A stretch of DNA of 64,000 nt from Brachycybe producta. Taxonomy: Eukaryota > Arthropoda > Diplopoda > Playtdesmida > Andrognathidae. The stretch covers positions 3,103,501 through 3,167,500 of the forward strand of contig JAUPFP010000014.1 of the NCBI GenBank assembly GCA_036925085.1. Direction: 5' to 3'. The translations under genes and the position numbers were made by a program. Below, one piece after another: positions 1 to 10,440 of the stretch (its first letter is position 1; every line of letters starts with the position of its first letter). The notes below the pieces were generated by a model. It did no database searches. It had not been told where the DNA came from and was given only the letters and a program-made list of their open reading frames with translations.

Positions 1-840
1 AATTGTGAATTTGTGAAACGTGTCCTTTACAGTGCTCCGTAGAATTCACTTGTATTACAATACAAGACTTGTACTTTTGAAAAACAGGCCCCCTCCTGGT
101 CTTGCTATCTGATGGAAAAAGGCCCTCAAAACCCTAGTGATTTTTATGAGAAAAAAAAAAGTCCAGCTCATGGGGGGCTATGCGGGCCTTAACATGCTTG
201 CTCAGTCGAGCCCAAGCCTTCATTGTTTTCTACAAAACAATAGATCCAGGCACCAAATATATATGTATTTTCAGAATTTATTCAGAAGAAGGGGAATTTT
301 CAGGAAAATATATGTTTATATGTGTGGGTGGAGTGAGGAGAACCGGTTAAATAAACGATTAGCCACACTGCCATAGATTATTTAGTTAATATCACCCTGT
401 ACACAACACACCATACAATGTTGCCATTATTTTTTCTAAGAAAACGAAAATTAGCCTCCACCCACCCCCACCCTCTTAGCATCTGCCCCCTTTAAAACTC
501 TCACCTCACCCTAATTCAAAAGGTACGCCTGAAATTATCTCTAGTTATATCATTTACAACACATTATTAATATAATATGAAATCAATGATGACGAAGCAA
601 GAGAGATTACAGAAACACCCTCCTCCTCCCCCTTATATCCCCCTAAACAAGAAAAGTGAACCCCGTTCCCCCTTAACCCATCCCACCCCACTTTTACAGA
701 AAACTAAATTAAAATTCTTTTATTTTCTTTTAAAAGATTGCAAAATAATTAAAACTTCTTTGTTATAAAATGCAATTAATTAATTAATAAACACATTTTC
801 GAATGTCAAAAGGGGGCGGGGCAAACAGAATAATGCGATT
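1..840. other. AT-rich non-coding stretch
   Basis: No gene is visible. Bases 19-43 carry a GTCCTTTACAG plus CTCCGTAG motif that recurs at the edges of other repeats (29864, 34849, 42989). The remainder is pyrimidine- and purine-rich runs; the short open frames have no recognisable domain. Confidence 0.6.
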
Positions 841-848
841 TGTTAGTC

Positions 849-1411
849 AAAAGAACCTGGTTAGAGGCTAGAAGTCATAATAAAGCGGCAGTCACACTAT
901 AGGCTGGTTTACAAGCCGCTGGTTGCTGCTGGCTATTAGCAGCAACAGCAAGCAGCAGCTGCTTTGGGTTCACACTTGTCCAGTCACTGCTGGCATTAGC
1001 AGTGCAAGTCATCCAATCACCGTCTTGCAAAAACACAAACTGTAACAACAACCAACCCAAGCAGTGGAGTTTCAACTACCACTAGTGACACTACTAGCAA
1101 CAAAAAATTCACACTAGATGGCAGCAGCAGGAAGGGAGTCATATGACCAGCTGGTAGCTGCTAAAGTTGGACATGTCCAACTTCACCAGCCGCTGTTAAA
1201 ATCATTAGCCCGCTGGAGAAAGCAGCTGCTAGTAGCAGTTCAGACTATGCTGCTAGAGCGCTACAACCAGCCAGCAGCTGGGAAACCAGCCTAGTGTGAC
1301 TGCGGCATAAGCAATATCTATAACTAGCGAAGGGCTACTATTAAAGCTGTAATAAGAGATAATAGTTATTCCAAATATTTCAAATTCTAGCCTCTAGCCC
1401 AGGTTCCCCTT
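849..1411. repeat. Inverted pair of PalF-type arms around another element
   Basis: AGAACCTGGTTAGAGGCTAG at the left is answered by the reverse complement TTCTAGCCTCTAGCCCAGGT at the right. The arms match the PalF repeats at 33090, 50945, 51108 and 55960. They enclose the element at 885-1306, so this is probably an old PalF copy split by a later insertion. Confidence 0.6.
885..1306. mobile_element. Palindrome-ended non-autonomous DNA element (~420 bp)
   Basis: The ends are an imperfect inverted repeat: GCGGCAGTCACACTATAGGC at the left, and the reverse complement of CCAGCCTAGTGTGACTGCGG at the right. The interior is rich in CAGCAGC and GCTGCT tracts and has no open frame of note. The flanks, ATAAA and ATAAG, may be a short target duplication. 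The superfamily is unknown. Confidence 0.6.
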
Positions 1412-1478
1412 TCACTGAAAAACCGGTTATTTTTTACTGATTGCCTTGTGAAGGTGTTTTAGGAACGGCTGATTAATC

Positions 1479-1661
1479 ACAGGCATCGGTAGATGGCTTC
1501 AGAATTTCTTTGGCTCCGCCCTTTTATAAGCGTCATCAATTTATTAGTTTCTTATTGGGTCCCATGTCCCGCCCTTTTTATTTCTAATTGGTTTATATTT
1601 GGTCTGACGCTTATAAAAGGGCGGAGCCAAAGAAATTCTGAAGCTGTCGACAGCTGCCTGT
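1479..1661. mobile_element. PalB copy, relative of PalA
   Basis: The ends are ACAGGC and GCCTGT, with internal TTTGGCTCCGCCC arms shared with PalA. The arms otherwise differ: CTTCAGAATTTC replaces the PalA AATTAGAAATCGGG. An exact 9-bp target duplication, TGATTAATC, lies at 1470-1478 and 1662-1670. This is best read as an older or sister family of PalA. Confidence 0.8.
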
Positions 1662-1672
1662 TGATTAATCTT

Positions 1673-2130
1673 GTCTTTCAGAATAGCAAAATAATAGAGA
1701 AAACTAGAAAGTGTTTTATAGAAACTAGAAGGGTAGCTCAAACACTTCAGGTTACAGGCATTTAGAAATCGGGAAGAACTTCAGTTGGCTCCCGCCCTTT
1801 TTTATGACGACCGGCAATTTCTAATTGGTTGGTTATGTAGTCTGACGTCACATGCTCCGCCCTTTTCAACGTCGAACCACACAACAAACCAATTAGAAAT
1901 TGCCGGTCGTCATAAAAAAGGGCGGAGCCAACTGAAGTTCTTCCCGATTTGTAAACGCCTGTCTTTAGGTTGTATTCTCATGTTTGATATCTTTCAAAAT
2001 AAACTTTGGATAATTTTCAAACCCAATATAAAAAGCTTATTTTGAAATATATCAACATCAAATAACTCTTAACCCTTCTAGTTTCTAAAACAATTTCAAA
2101 TGTCTTTATTTTGCATCTAAAGAATAGAAG
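1673..2130. mobile_element. PalD copy interrupted by PalA
   Basis: The left arm runs from CTTTCAGAATAGCAAAAT through GAAACTAGAAGGGTAGCTC. The right arm reads CCCTTCTAGTTTCTAAAACA, then TATTTTGCATCTAAAGA. Between them are the typical PalD inner sequences ATCTTTCAAAATAAACTTT and AAAAGCTTATTTTG. PalA 1754-1962 sits inside the left half, so PalD is older here. Confidence 0.75.
1754..1962 (+). mobile_element. PalA copy (loop forward)
   Basis: A 209-bp near-perfect palindrome with ACAGGC and GCCTGT ends. The arms carry GGCTCCCGCCC and TAATTGGTTGG; the loop carries TGACGTCA. The 9-bp flanks CTTCAGGTT and CTTTAGGTT match at 8 of 9 positions. It is inserted in the PalD copy 1673-2130. Confidence 0.9.
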
Positions 2131-2980
2131 GGCCAGTTTACACTTTTATTTTCGCGTCAGTAGCCCTATAATAATAGGTCTCGAATTATAAAACTAAAAA
2201 TCTATTTGAGTATTCTAACACCAGATGGCGCTTAATAACCACAACAAAACTTAAAACCCTTATTTACTTAGCTCCCTCCATCTCTTATTAGTTCTAGAGC
2301 AACACTTCTGGATGTTTTATTTTTCACCATCATGTATTCAAAAGAAGAAAGACTTGAGTCCAATCAAGGACCTCCCAAAAAAAAAAATCCCCTCCTTTTT
2401 TATAAGGGGTTTTTTGGTCCCCTTTAATCTTCATCCTTTTTCTTTTGAAATTGTATCCAGATATATGTATACATCTTCACAATCGGATTGTGAAAAATAA
2501 AAGAGAGCTGAATTGAAAAGAAGGGGGGAGGGGGAGGGAAAGGGTAGGGTTAAGGTGGTAGGGGGTGGTGAATCCTGAGTGAGAACGGTTCGTTAAGTCC
2601 CGTTCGAAGCCAAATTCGAATCAGAAGTACTAACAAAAAAAAAGACCTACTGTGAAAATTGTCAAAAGTATTTTGTGTAAATGAGGAAACAGAGAGAGAA
2701 AACGTTTTCATGGCCCAATTCATCCATCAGTTTGATCAGAAGAACAGCAAAAAAAAAGGACTCCATTCAACCTTTTATTCTTAAAAATTTGGCTGATTTT
2801 TGTCTTCTTCTTGTTTGCTGATATTTTTTTACCTTTTTTTTTTATTTAGGGCCTTTTTAGACCCCCCTCCTCCTCCTCCCTCCTAACCCTCAATTCTAGA
2901 TTCTTAAGATATTAAGGGTTGTTTTTAAAGGCTACAACGTTCCACACCCCTCCCCCACCCTCAAAACTCTGGGTTATAAA
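2131..2980. other. Non-coding, homopurine and homopyrimidine runs
   Basis: No gene or recognisable element. It contains a CAGATGGCGC motif at about 2222 and several A, G and C homopolymer tracts. Confidence 0.5.
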
Positions 2981-3041
2981 ACCCCGTTTTCACGATGATA
3001 GTTGCTGTCATGAAAGCAGCAACTATCGCGGAGAACTATCA
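2981..3041. repeat. PalG fragment
   Basis: CCCCGTTTTCACGATGATAG followed by a small GTTGCTGTCATGAAAGCAGC hairpin. The same sequence stands at 9772-9817, where it is also followed by a PalA insertion. It is cut off at the right by the PalA array. Confidence 0.6.
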
Positions 3042-3752
3042 TCTGACCGGCAACTTCTAATTGGTTTGTTGTGTGGTTCGACGTTGAAAAAGAGCGGTAG
3101 CATGTGACGTCAGACTAACATAACCAACCAATTAGAAGTTGCGTTTCGTCATAAAAAGGGCGGGCGCCAACTTTTGTTTGTCCCGATTTCTAGTTGCGTT
3201 CGTCATAAAAAGGGCGGAGGCCAACTTTTGTTTTGTCCCGATTTCTAATTGCCTGTGGGTGGACTGGGGCTCAAAATGAAAGATCTCTTTTTTTTACACA
3301 GGCAATTAGAAATCGGGACGAACAAAAGTTGGCTCCGCCGTTTTTTATGACGAACGCAACTTCTAATTGGTTGGTTAAGTAGTTTGACGTCACATGCTCC
3401 GCCCTTTTCAACGTCGAACCACACAAACCAATTAGAAGTTGCGTTCGTCATAAAAAGGGCGGAGCCAACTTTTGTTTGTCCCGATTTCTAATTGTCTGTG
3501 GGTGTATTGGGCTCAAAATGAAAGATCTCTTTTTTTACACAGGCAATTAGAAATCGGGACGAACATCAGTTAGCTCCTCTCTTTTTTATGACGAACGCAA
3601 CTTCTAATTGGTTGGTTAAGTAGTTTTGACGTCACATGCTCCCGCCCTTCTTTCAACGTCAAACCACACAAAAAACAATTTAGAAGTTCCCGGTCATCAT
3701 CATAAACAAGGGCGGAGCCAACTTCTGTTTATCCCGATTTCTAATTGCCTGT
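3042..3752. mobile_element. Tandem array of PalA copies with a shared spacer
   Basis: One left-truncated copy (3042-3257, with a partial internal duplication of its right end) is followed by two full copies, 3298-3499 and 3539-3752. A ~40-bp spacer containing GGGCTCAAAATGAAAGATCT lies between successive copies. The first copy has its loop reversed (TGACGTCAGAC after the GC box). The other two have it forward. The repeated spacer shows that copies 2 and 3 arose by duplication of a copy-plus-flank unit, not by separate insertions. Confidence 0.85.
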
Positions 3753-4329
3753 CCTGGGTTCTAGTTTTCTAACATCCTTTTCCAATTTCTTCTTTAAAAT
3801 GTCGCTTTTTGTTTTTCAAAATAAAATAAAGAATAAAGTACAGGATGTTCCATAATAAAAGTGATTATTTAAGGGTTAATTTAAGTGAGAAACACACCCT
3901 GTACAATGGTGGTAGCTTTTAATATGTTTATCTTGTAAACAATGAAAATTCTTCCCCTAAAAACCTAACCCCAATAATGGGGAAAGGGGGGGGGGGGTGT
4001 GTTATTACATGTAATAAAAACAAACAAATGCCATCAGGAAAAAATGAAGAAGTTATGCAGGAAAACACACAACAGAAGAAAAATTAACACAGATAAACAA
4101 TTTTCAACCATAAAAAGTGGAAAAAACGAAAAAGCCCTCCCCCCCCCCCCAACTCCAAAAATTTTTTTCCTAAATTATTAAGTTGAAAATTAGTTTTTAA
4201 AAAAATTATTAAAAGCAAATATTTTCCTTTTCATATTAAGATAACATAGAAAGCCACCGTAAAAAAAACTGACCACTAAAACTCACCTCTGATGCAAAAC
4301 AACGTCATAAATACATATTTACTAGTAGA
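3753..4329. other. Non-coding with a PalD half-arm
   Basis: GGGTTCTAGTTTTCTAAC at about 3765 resembles a PalD arm. The rest is AT-rich with G and C runs; no gene seen. Confidence 0.5.
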
Positions 4330-4880
4330 ACACCACCTGGTGGTGTAATTCAGAACTTTAAATGTTGCCTTACATCGCATAATAGACATTTAAATAAAAG
4401 CAGACAGTGTAGACACCTGATGGAGCATTGCAGAAACTTAATTGTCGCCTTTTATCAAAGGAGATAGTGGTGACACCAGGTGGAGCATTGCAGAACCATA
4501 ATTGTTGCATTTTATTTTAAAATATCGGCATTTACATCAAAACAGACGGTGTTCACACCTGGTGGACCATTCCAGAACCTTAAATGTTGTCTTAGATCTC
4601 ATAAATAAAACTTAAGATAAAAGCAGACAGTGTTGACACCTAGTGCAGCATTGCAGAACCTTAAATGTTGTCTCAATCTCATAAATAAACCTTAAAATAA
4701 AAGCAGACAGTGTAGACACCTGGTGGACCATTCCAGAACCTTAATTTTTGCAATAAATCTCATTATATGTATTTAAATCAAAATAAGACAATTCAGACAC
4801 CTGGTGGTATTTCTCAGAACCTTAATTTCGGCATAACAATTCATGCAAAATATTTAACTCAAACCTAGACACCTGGTGTT
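4330..4880 (+). repeat. ~80-bp tandem repeat, about 8 diverged copies
   Basis: Each copy opens with CACCTGGTGG or a near variant, followed by an AGCATTGCAGAACCTTAA-type segment and an A-rich part ending AAGCAGACAGTGT. Copy starts lie near 4335, 4414, 4475, 4556, 4636, 4719, 4799 and 4869. Most spacings are 79-83 bp. Divergence between copies suggests an old array. Confidence 0.85.
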
Positions 4881-4900
4881 GACTTTAGAAACTTTTGAAG

Positions 4901-5105
4901 ACAGGCAGTTAGAAATCGGAAAGAACTACAGTTGGCTCCGCCCTTGTTATGACGAACGCAACTTCTAATTGGCTGGTTATGTAGTCTGACGTCACATGCT
5001 CCGATCTTTTCAACGTCTAACCACACAACAACCCAATTAGAAGTTGCCGGTCGTGATAACAAGGGCGGAGCCAACTGAAGTTCTCCCCGATTTCTAACTG
5101 CCTGT
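4901..5105 (+). mobile_element. PalA copy (loop forward)
   Basis: Full palindrome with ACAGGC and GCCTGT ends. The flanks TTTTGAAG repeat on both sides if one T is shared with the element end. The GC box in the loop is altered to CTCCGATC. It lies just after the 80-bp tandem array. Confidence 0.9.
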
Positions 5106-6567
5106 TTTGAAGTTATTAAATAAGATGGCGCTGCTGCCTGAATTCCAATTGCTACATAAACAACAACTGGCGCCATCTGGTAACAAAACAGAAGCAGATA
5201 TTTCACCTGAAGAAAACATGTACAGGACAAGTACATGGCAGCAACAAAAACAATCCCAGATAGAGATAAAAGGAGGGAAGGAGGGAGGGAGGGGTATGAC
5301 CCAATGCCCTTCGGTGTCGTGTCAAATAGGGGGATTTTCTTTTCTTGAAAGAAAAAACTAATTATTTGACACCCATGGCGCACAATTTCATGCAGGAGGA
5401 GGAGAAGAAAGGGGGCGCTCCCTTCCACCTACAAAAAAAAAGTTCATTCTCTTTCATTGTAAAAAACAAATCTTCCTCCTCTCAGAAAGATAAACAACAC
5501 GCCGTTAAGAGGCGCTGCAAACGCATTTTTATAATCACTTTAATAAAAATGTAAAAATTAGATTTTTTGATTTATTTAATAAGAAAAAAACTGGACTCTG
5601 TGAGAATTAAATAAATCAAATATCCAATTAGAAATCTCCAAGTTTTTTGTTTTACATACAAATTAAAATTAAAATAACAAAAACAGTTTCAATTTTTTGT
5701 GTTCATGTTTTTCCTGTGTGTTTTTTTTTTGAAAGCCATTTCAATCTATATGTTAATGTGTATGTCCGCAATTGAATGGTCTCACCAGAGGGCGCGCAAT
5801 CAAAACACAACCAAATTGGCTCATCCAGTTTGATGATGATGACGTCACACATACAACCAAGCTATATCAAAAAACCTTGCTATGACGTCATGAAACTTAA
5901 AATTTATCCTCCATCTTTCTTCACCCTCCTCCTCCGCCATACCCTCAAATCAACCCCCCTCCTTCCTCTCTTCTAAAATGCATTCATTCAACTTGAATGA
6001 AGTCATCAATCATTTTTTGTTTCAACCATTTTTGTTACTAATTACACATCAATAATGGTGTTTCAGGTTGTGAAATTGGGCGGGAAGAGACTATTGAAGG
6101 GAGGGGGTTGAGAGGGTAGAAGGGTGTCTCAGATTAATATTTTTGATATAATTTTCGTCATTTTTGTTATTATATTTGATTTCCTCCCCATTGTTGTCTT
6201 TCCCCCCATTTATTTCAAGTTCCCCCCTCCATTCATATTCTATATTCAATTAAATTACCCCTTTTCTAGCCTCTAACCACCCCCCCCCCGTCCCTTCCTT
6301 CTTTTCCATTATTCTCATCATCATCATCATCGTCACCAATCCTCCCTTATTTTTCCCTTCATCTGTTTCTCATTTGAGATCATAACTCATTTCCGATTGG
6401 TTACACGTTGAACACATGATCAGTGACGTCACCTTATGTCAGTTTCTTGATGGATTTCTCCCCCCCCCCCCTTTCTTAAGTAAATACTTTTTACTTGATG
6501 GATAATTTTGAGTTTAGGCTTAAAATGAAAACAACGAATTATACCCTTTTTTTAAGAAAGGGCTAAA
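5106..6567. other. Non-coding, microsatellite-like
   Basis: No gene seen. A small inverted pair, GATGGCGCTGC near 5125 and GGCGCCATC near 5169, flanks 30 bp. CRE-like TGACGTCA sites occur near 5841 and 5883. The rest is C, T and A runs. Confidence 0.5.
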
Positions 6568-6739
6568 TTCAAGAAAGAACACTTGACATTAACCTTCAAC
6601 TTGAACCCTCTCAACAGGGTTCCAAAAAAAAAAAAAACTCAGTTCAATGGTATATAATAAAACCGAGGTTTTCTACGTTGGAACCCTGTTTAGAGGGTTC
6701 AAGTTTGAAGTAAAAACATAAAAGATTCCTTCTTGAATC
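6568..6739. repeat. Palindromic element, ~170 bp
   Basis: ATTCAAGAAAGAA and AACTTGAACCCTCT, then AACAGGGTTCCA, at the left are mirrored by TGGAACCCTGTTTAGAGGG and TTCCTTCTTGAAT at the right. Between them is a short A-rich loop. It is a foldback or MITE-like sequence of no recognised family. Confidence 0.7.
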
Positions 6740-7241
6740 CTGTTTATTCTTCTCGTTCTTTTATTCCTCATCTTATGTGACATCAAACACTAAAGATAAA
6801 TTACATTTTTGCTTAAAAGTTACAAATTGTTGAGCTTGTCATAGAGGGCGTTACTGTCAATGCAGAAAAATATATAATACAACATTTCTTTAGAAAAAGA
6901 GAGACGAAAAAACGTCTATTGAATTTTATAAAACTGGTTCTTTTCTGTTAAAAGTTTTTAGTTATATCATATACTGGTGGCTTAGAAAAGAAAATTTTAT
7001 TATGGATCCATCCAGATGGCGCCACTTAATGTGAATATACGGTTCATAAATTGCAAAATATGCAAATTAGACGAACAATCGTACCGAACTGTGTGATTAT
7101 TATTCTACATTTCAGAAGCAAAATTGCAGAAGAAACGTAGGTTTTGTTAGAAACTAGAAACATGTTAGGATATAATTGATAAGTCGTTCAAGTGGCGCCC
7201 TCTAACGACAACATCAATAACATTCTGAAAGTGTGACCATT
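6740..7241. other. Non-coding with GATGGCGCC motifs
   Basis: No gene seen. CAGATGGCGCCAC near 7014 and AGTGGCGCCCTCTAA near 7190 are isolated copies of the motif that forms the core of PalC. Confidence 0.5.
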
Positions 7242-7548
7242 GGATGGTTTACGAAAAGCTAAATTTAGAATTTCTTTCAGAAGAGCTAAATAAAAAAAAA
7301 CTAGAAAGTGTTTTTAAAAACTAGAAGGTTAATACATTTAGTTTGACCGTGTTGTGCTAGATGGCGCCACCATCTCGCCATAGAAATACAGTGTGATGCT
7401 GTTAATGTATTTTCTCTGGCGAGATGGTGGCGCCATCTAGCACAACACGGTCAAACTAAATGTATTAACCTTCTAGTTTTTAAAAACACTTTCTAGTTTT
7501 TATTTAGCTCTTCTGAATGATATTTGAAAATCAGCTGTTCGTAAACAA
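7242..7548. mobile_element. PalD palindrome carrying a PalC core
   Basis: The arms run from TTACGAAAAGCT through TTCAGAAGAGCTAAATAAAA and CTAGAAAGTGTTTTTAAAAA at the left. The right arm mirrors this with TTAGCTCTTCTGAA. The centre (7336-7466) is a PalC palindrome, so the whole 305 bp is one long hairpin with ~140-bp arms. Confidence 0.8.
7336..7466. mobile_element. PalC copy
   Basis: The arms read GTGCTAGATGGCGCCACC, then TCTCGCCATAGAAATACA. They are mirrored by GGCGAGATGGTGGCGCC and CATCTAGCACAACACGG. The same palindrome occurs at 13050, 43996 and 48272. Confidence 0.8.
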
Positions 7549-7630
7549 GCCCTTTTTTTTTAAGTTTTTACGGTTTTCATGTTGATAACTTAAAATAAAC
7601 TTTTTTAAAAAATTGCGTCATTTTTCAAAC

Positions 7631-7797
7631 TTTAGGCCTTGTTTCCACTGGGGTGAAAATTTCAACTGGTGAAAGGTAGAAGAAACATGGCCGCCACCCA
7701 TTCACTATCAAAGGCAAAGGTCACGTTTGTTCTATTTTTCACCAGTTGAAATTTTCAAAAAGTTCAAATTTTCATCCCAATGGAAACAAGGCCTTAA
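7631..7797. mobile_element. PalK copy
   Basis: TTTAGGCCTTGTTTCCACTG at the left is mirrored by CAATGGAAACAAGGCCTTAA at the right. The second pair of arms reads GAAAATTTCAACTGGTGAAA and TTTTTCACCAGTTGAAATTT. A second full copy is at 56957-57150 and a fragment near 43860. Confidence 0.8.
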
Positions 7798-7939
7798 CAT
7801 AAAAAGCTTATTTTAAAAGATATCAACATGAAAATACTCTTAACTGATTGAAATACCCCTTCTAGTTTCTAAAAGACTCAACTTTTTATCTTTTATTTTG
7901 CTCTCCTGAAAGACAAAGCTCGAGAGACCCCGTTTAGAC

Positions 7940-8152
7940 ACCGGCAATTAGAAATCGGAACAAACAGACGTTGGCTTCGTCCTTTTTATGACGATCTGAC
8001 AACTTCTAATTGGTTGGTTATGTCAGTCTGACGTCACATGCTCCTCTCCCCCTTTTCCACGTCGAATCACACAACAAACCAATTAGAAGTAGTTGTTCGT
8101 CATAAAAATGGGCTGAGCCAACTTCTGTTTGTCCCGATTTCTAATTGCCTGT
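7940..8152 (+). mobile_element. PalA copy 1 of the 8-kb array (loop forward)
   Basis: The left end is changed to ACCGGC and the right end is GCCTGT. The loop reads TGACGTCACATGCTCC, with the GC box altered. It shows the original 9-bp target duplication CGTTTAGAC and CGTTTACAC. Confidence 0.9.
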
Positions 8153-8233
8153 CGTTTACACTGACCCATGTCCAGAAAAGAGTCCAAAACCTTAATAATT
8201 GTATAATTTCGTGGGTGGGTGGTGGTGGGTCAG

Positions 8234-8446
8234 ACAGGCGATTAGAAATCGGGACAAACAGAAGTTGGCTCCGCCCTTTTTTATGACGATCGGACAACTT
8301 CTAATTGGTTGGTTATGTTAGTCTGACGTCACATGCTCCTCTGCCCCTTTTCAACGTCAAACCACACAACAAACCACTTAGAAGTTCCCAGTCGTCATAA
8401 AAAGGGCGGAGCCAACTTCTGTTTGTCCCGATTTCTAATTGCCTGT
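8234..8446 (+). mobile_element. PalA copy 2 of the 8-kb array (loop forward)
   Basis: Full palindrome with ACAGGC and GCCTGT ends. The loop orientation is the same as in copy 1, including the shared GCTCCTCT change. This supports copying from copy 1 or the reverse. Confidence 0.9.
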
Positions 8447-8517
8447 CGTTTACACTGACCCATGTCCAGAAAAGAGTCCAAAACCTTAATAATGGTATAA
8501 TTTCGTGGGTGGGCCAG

Positions 8518-8721
8518 ACAGGCATTTAGAAATTGGGACGAACTTCAGTTGGCACCGCCCTTTTTATGACGAACGCAACTTCTAATTGGTTTGTTGTGTG
8601 GTTTGACGTTGAAAAGGGCGGAGCATGTGACGTCAGACTACTTAACCAACCAATTAGAAGTTGCGTTCGTCATAAAAAGGGCCGAGCCAACTTGTGTTCG
8701 TCCCGATTTCTAATTGCCTAT
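8518..8721 (-). mobile_element. PalA copy 3 of the 8-kb array (loop reversed)
   Basis: Full palindrome followed by the same spacer in the same direction as copies 1 and 2. Its loop is in the opposite orientation: GGCGGAGCATG, then TGACGTCAGAC. The loop must have inverted relative to the flank. Confidence 0.9.
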
Positions 8722-8793
8722 CGTATACACTGACCCATGTCCAGAAAAGAGTCCAAAACCTTAATAATGGTATAATTTCGTGGGTGGGCCAGA

Positions 8794-9768
8794 GGGTGAC
8801 ATTGAAAAGACACACACAAAAAAAGGTGTCAATAATGACCAATATTCAAAACATGGAAGGGTGGACCCAACTTTAAAAAATATTTTTAAAAATAAAAAAG
8901 ATAAATGAGTCTTTTTGTTGTTTTTTTTTTTTTTTTTGGACCCTCTTTTTTTTTCTTCAGAAAAATAATAAAAAAATGGGCGAGAAATCAATAAAAGAAA
9001 AATACTAATAATGTGTTTTCCTGTCGAAATAATTGCATGTTTCATGTCATCTCTTTAAACTTAATTAAGAAGAATAGACTTTAAGTTATTTTTTTTGTTT
9101 TAAAAAAAAAGGAAGACTCATCATAATGCCAATTACATCCACCCAATCATCATCATCATCACGAATAGAGAGAAAAGAATAGCAACAAAAAATACCTCTT
9201 TAACATTTCAAAACACACCTGAGTTAGAGGGGATTGTGTATGGGGGGGAGTGGGGGGGGAGAGGGAGAAAAAAAACCCCGAATTTACGACCAAACTTAAA
9301 CGTAGATAATTGACCATTAAAAAAAAGGTGAATAAGATACCCATATGATGAGGTAAAAGACCCACAAACTCCCCCTTTACTAGCCTCCTCCTCCTCATCA
9401 TCATCATCATCCTAACCTCCCTCTCAAACCCCCCCCCCTCAATATTCATTCCCTATTTACTAATGATCTCTCTCTCTCTCGTTCTGTCTCTCCATTTAGG
9501 AAAAAATAGCTAAAAAATGAATGGCCACCATTTTTTTTTTGTTTCTCTTTATAACAAAAAAAATGGCCAAAACAAAACAAAAAATCTTCCCCTCATTAAA
9601 AAAAAATTGAGAAAGGTGTAAAGTATTTTGTTAGAACAAGAATTTAAAACTCTCCTCTTATTATTTTTCTTTAAAAAAAAATGTATTGTTTGTTGTTACT
9701 GAAGGCAATTTATTGACCGTTTATTAAGCTAAGGAGGAGGAGGAGACAACAAAAAAAGCTGCGGAGAG
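8794..9768. other. Non-coding, homopolymers and short tandem runs
   Basis: Long A, T, G and C runs and a CATCATCATCAT tract near 9147 and 9393. No gene or element recognised. Confidence 0.5.
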
Positions 9769-10440
9769 AAAACCCCGTTTTCACGATAGTTGCTGTCATG
9801 AGAGCAACTATCGCGAGACAGGCATTTAGAAATCGGGACGAACACAAGTTGGATCCGCCCTTTTTATGACGACCGGCAACTTCTAATTTGTTGGTATCTA
9901 CCACCCACAGGCAATTAGAAATCGGGACCAACAGAAGTTGGCTCCGCCCTTTTTTATGACGACCGGCAACTTCTAATTGGTTGGTTATGTAGTCTGACGT
10001 CACATGCTCTCCGGCCCTTTTTAATGTCGAACCACACAACAAACCAATTTAGAAGTTGCCAGTCGTCATAAAAAGGACGGAGCCAACTTGTGTTCGTCCC
10101 GATTTCTAAATGCCTGTTTATCGCGAGAACTATCATCATGAAGACCACGTGATAGTCACTTTCACACTGTTGCGATAGCACTATCACAACTATCTCGTTT
10201 GACTAGATAGTTGATAGTCGCAATAGTAATAGTTGTTGTGTGACCGGCGCTTGTAGGGAAAAATATCCACTTTGTAGGGAAATTGGGCTTCTGATGGAGG
10301 GAGAGAGAGACAACACTGTGTGTTGTTGACTCAATGATATCCTGTGAAGTAGACGTCACACTGTCATGTGACAGGGAACTATCACGTTACTTCAAGACAT
10401 GTATAGACAGTTGCTATCGTGAGAGTGAACTATCACAAAA
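9769..10440. repeat. PalG region split by PalA insertion
   Basis: CCCCGTTTTCACGATAGTTG with an ACTATCGCGAG segment precedes the PalA composite. AACTATCATCA follows, then repeated ACTATC and GATAGT motifs (10118-10440), including TAGATAGTTGATAGTC. It is an older palindrome-rich repeat whose right end I cannot fix. Confidence 0.55.
9818..10117 (+). mobile_element. PalA composite: truncated plus full copy
   Basis: A left-end fragment (9818-9894) is followed by a 12-bp link and a full copy, 9907-10117 (loop forward). The outer flanks TATCGCGAG occur on both sides with one extra T at the right. The two therefore share one target duplication, and the fragment is a partial duplication of the same copy. 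Confidence 0.8.

Larger units (their letters stand above)
7940..8793. mobile_element. Tandem array: three PalA copies with three ~75-bp spacers
   Basis: The unit is a PalA palindrome plus a spacer that starts CGTTTACACTGACCCATGTC and ends GTGGGTGGGCCAG, present three times. The left flank of the first copy (CGTTTAGAC) and the start of the spacer (CGTTTACAC) match at 8 of 9 positions. The spacer is therefore the original right flank of one insertion, and the array grew by duplication. A composite with the same spacer stands at 12515-12992. Confidence 0.9.

Noticed and set aside
885-1306. CAGCAGC-rich stretch as a coding poly-Gln or poly-Ala exon
   Set aside because: It lies inside an inverted-repeat element and the frame is short and unsupported.
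4865-5428. 187-codon minus-strand frame and a recurring RQLEIGTNTSWLRPFYDD peptide across the window
   Set aside because: The peptide is one strand of the PalA arm translated; it recurs because the element does. No coding bias.
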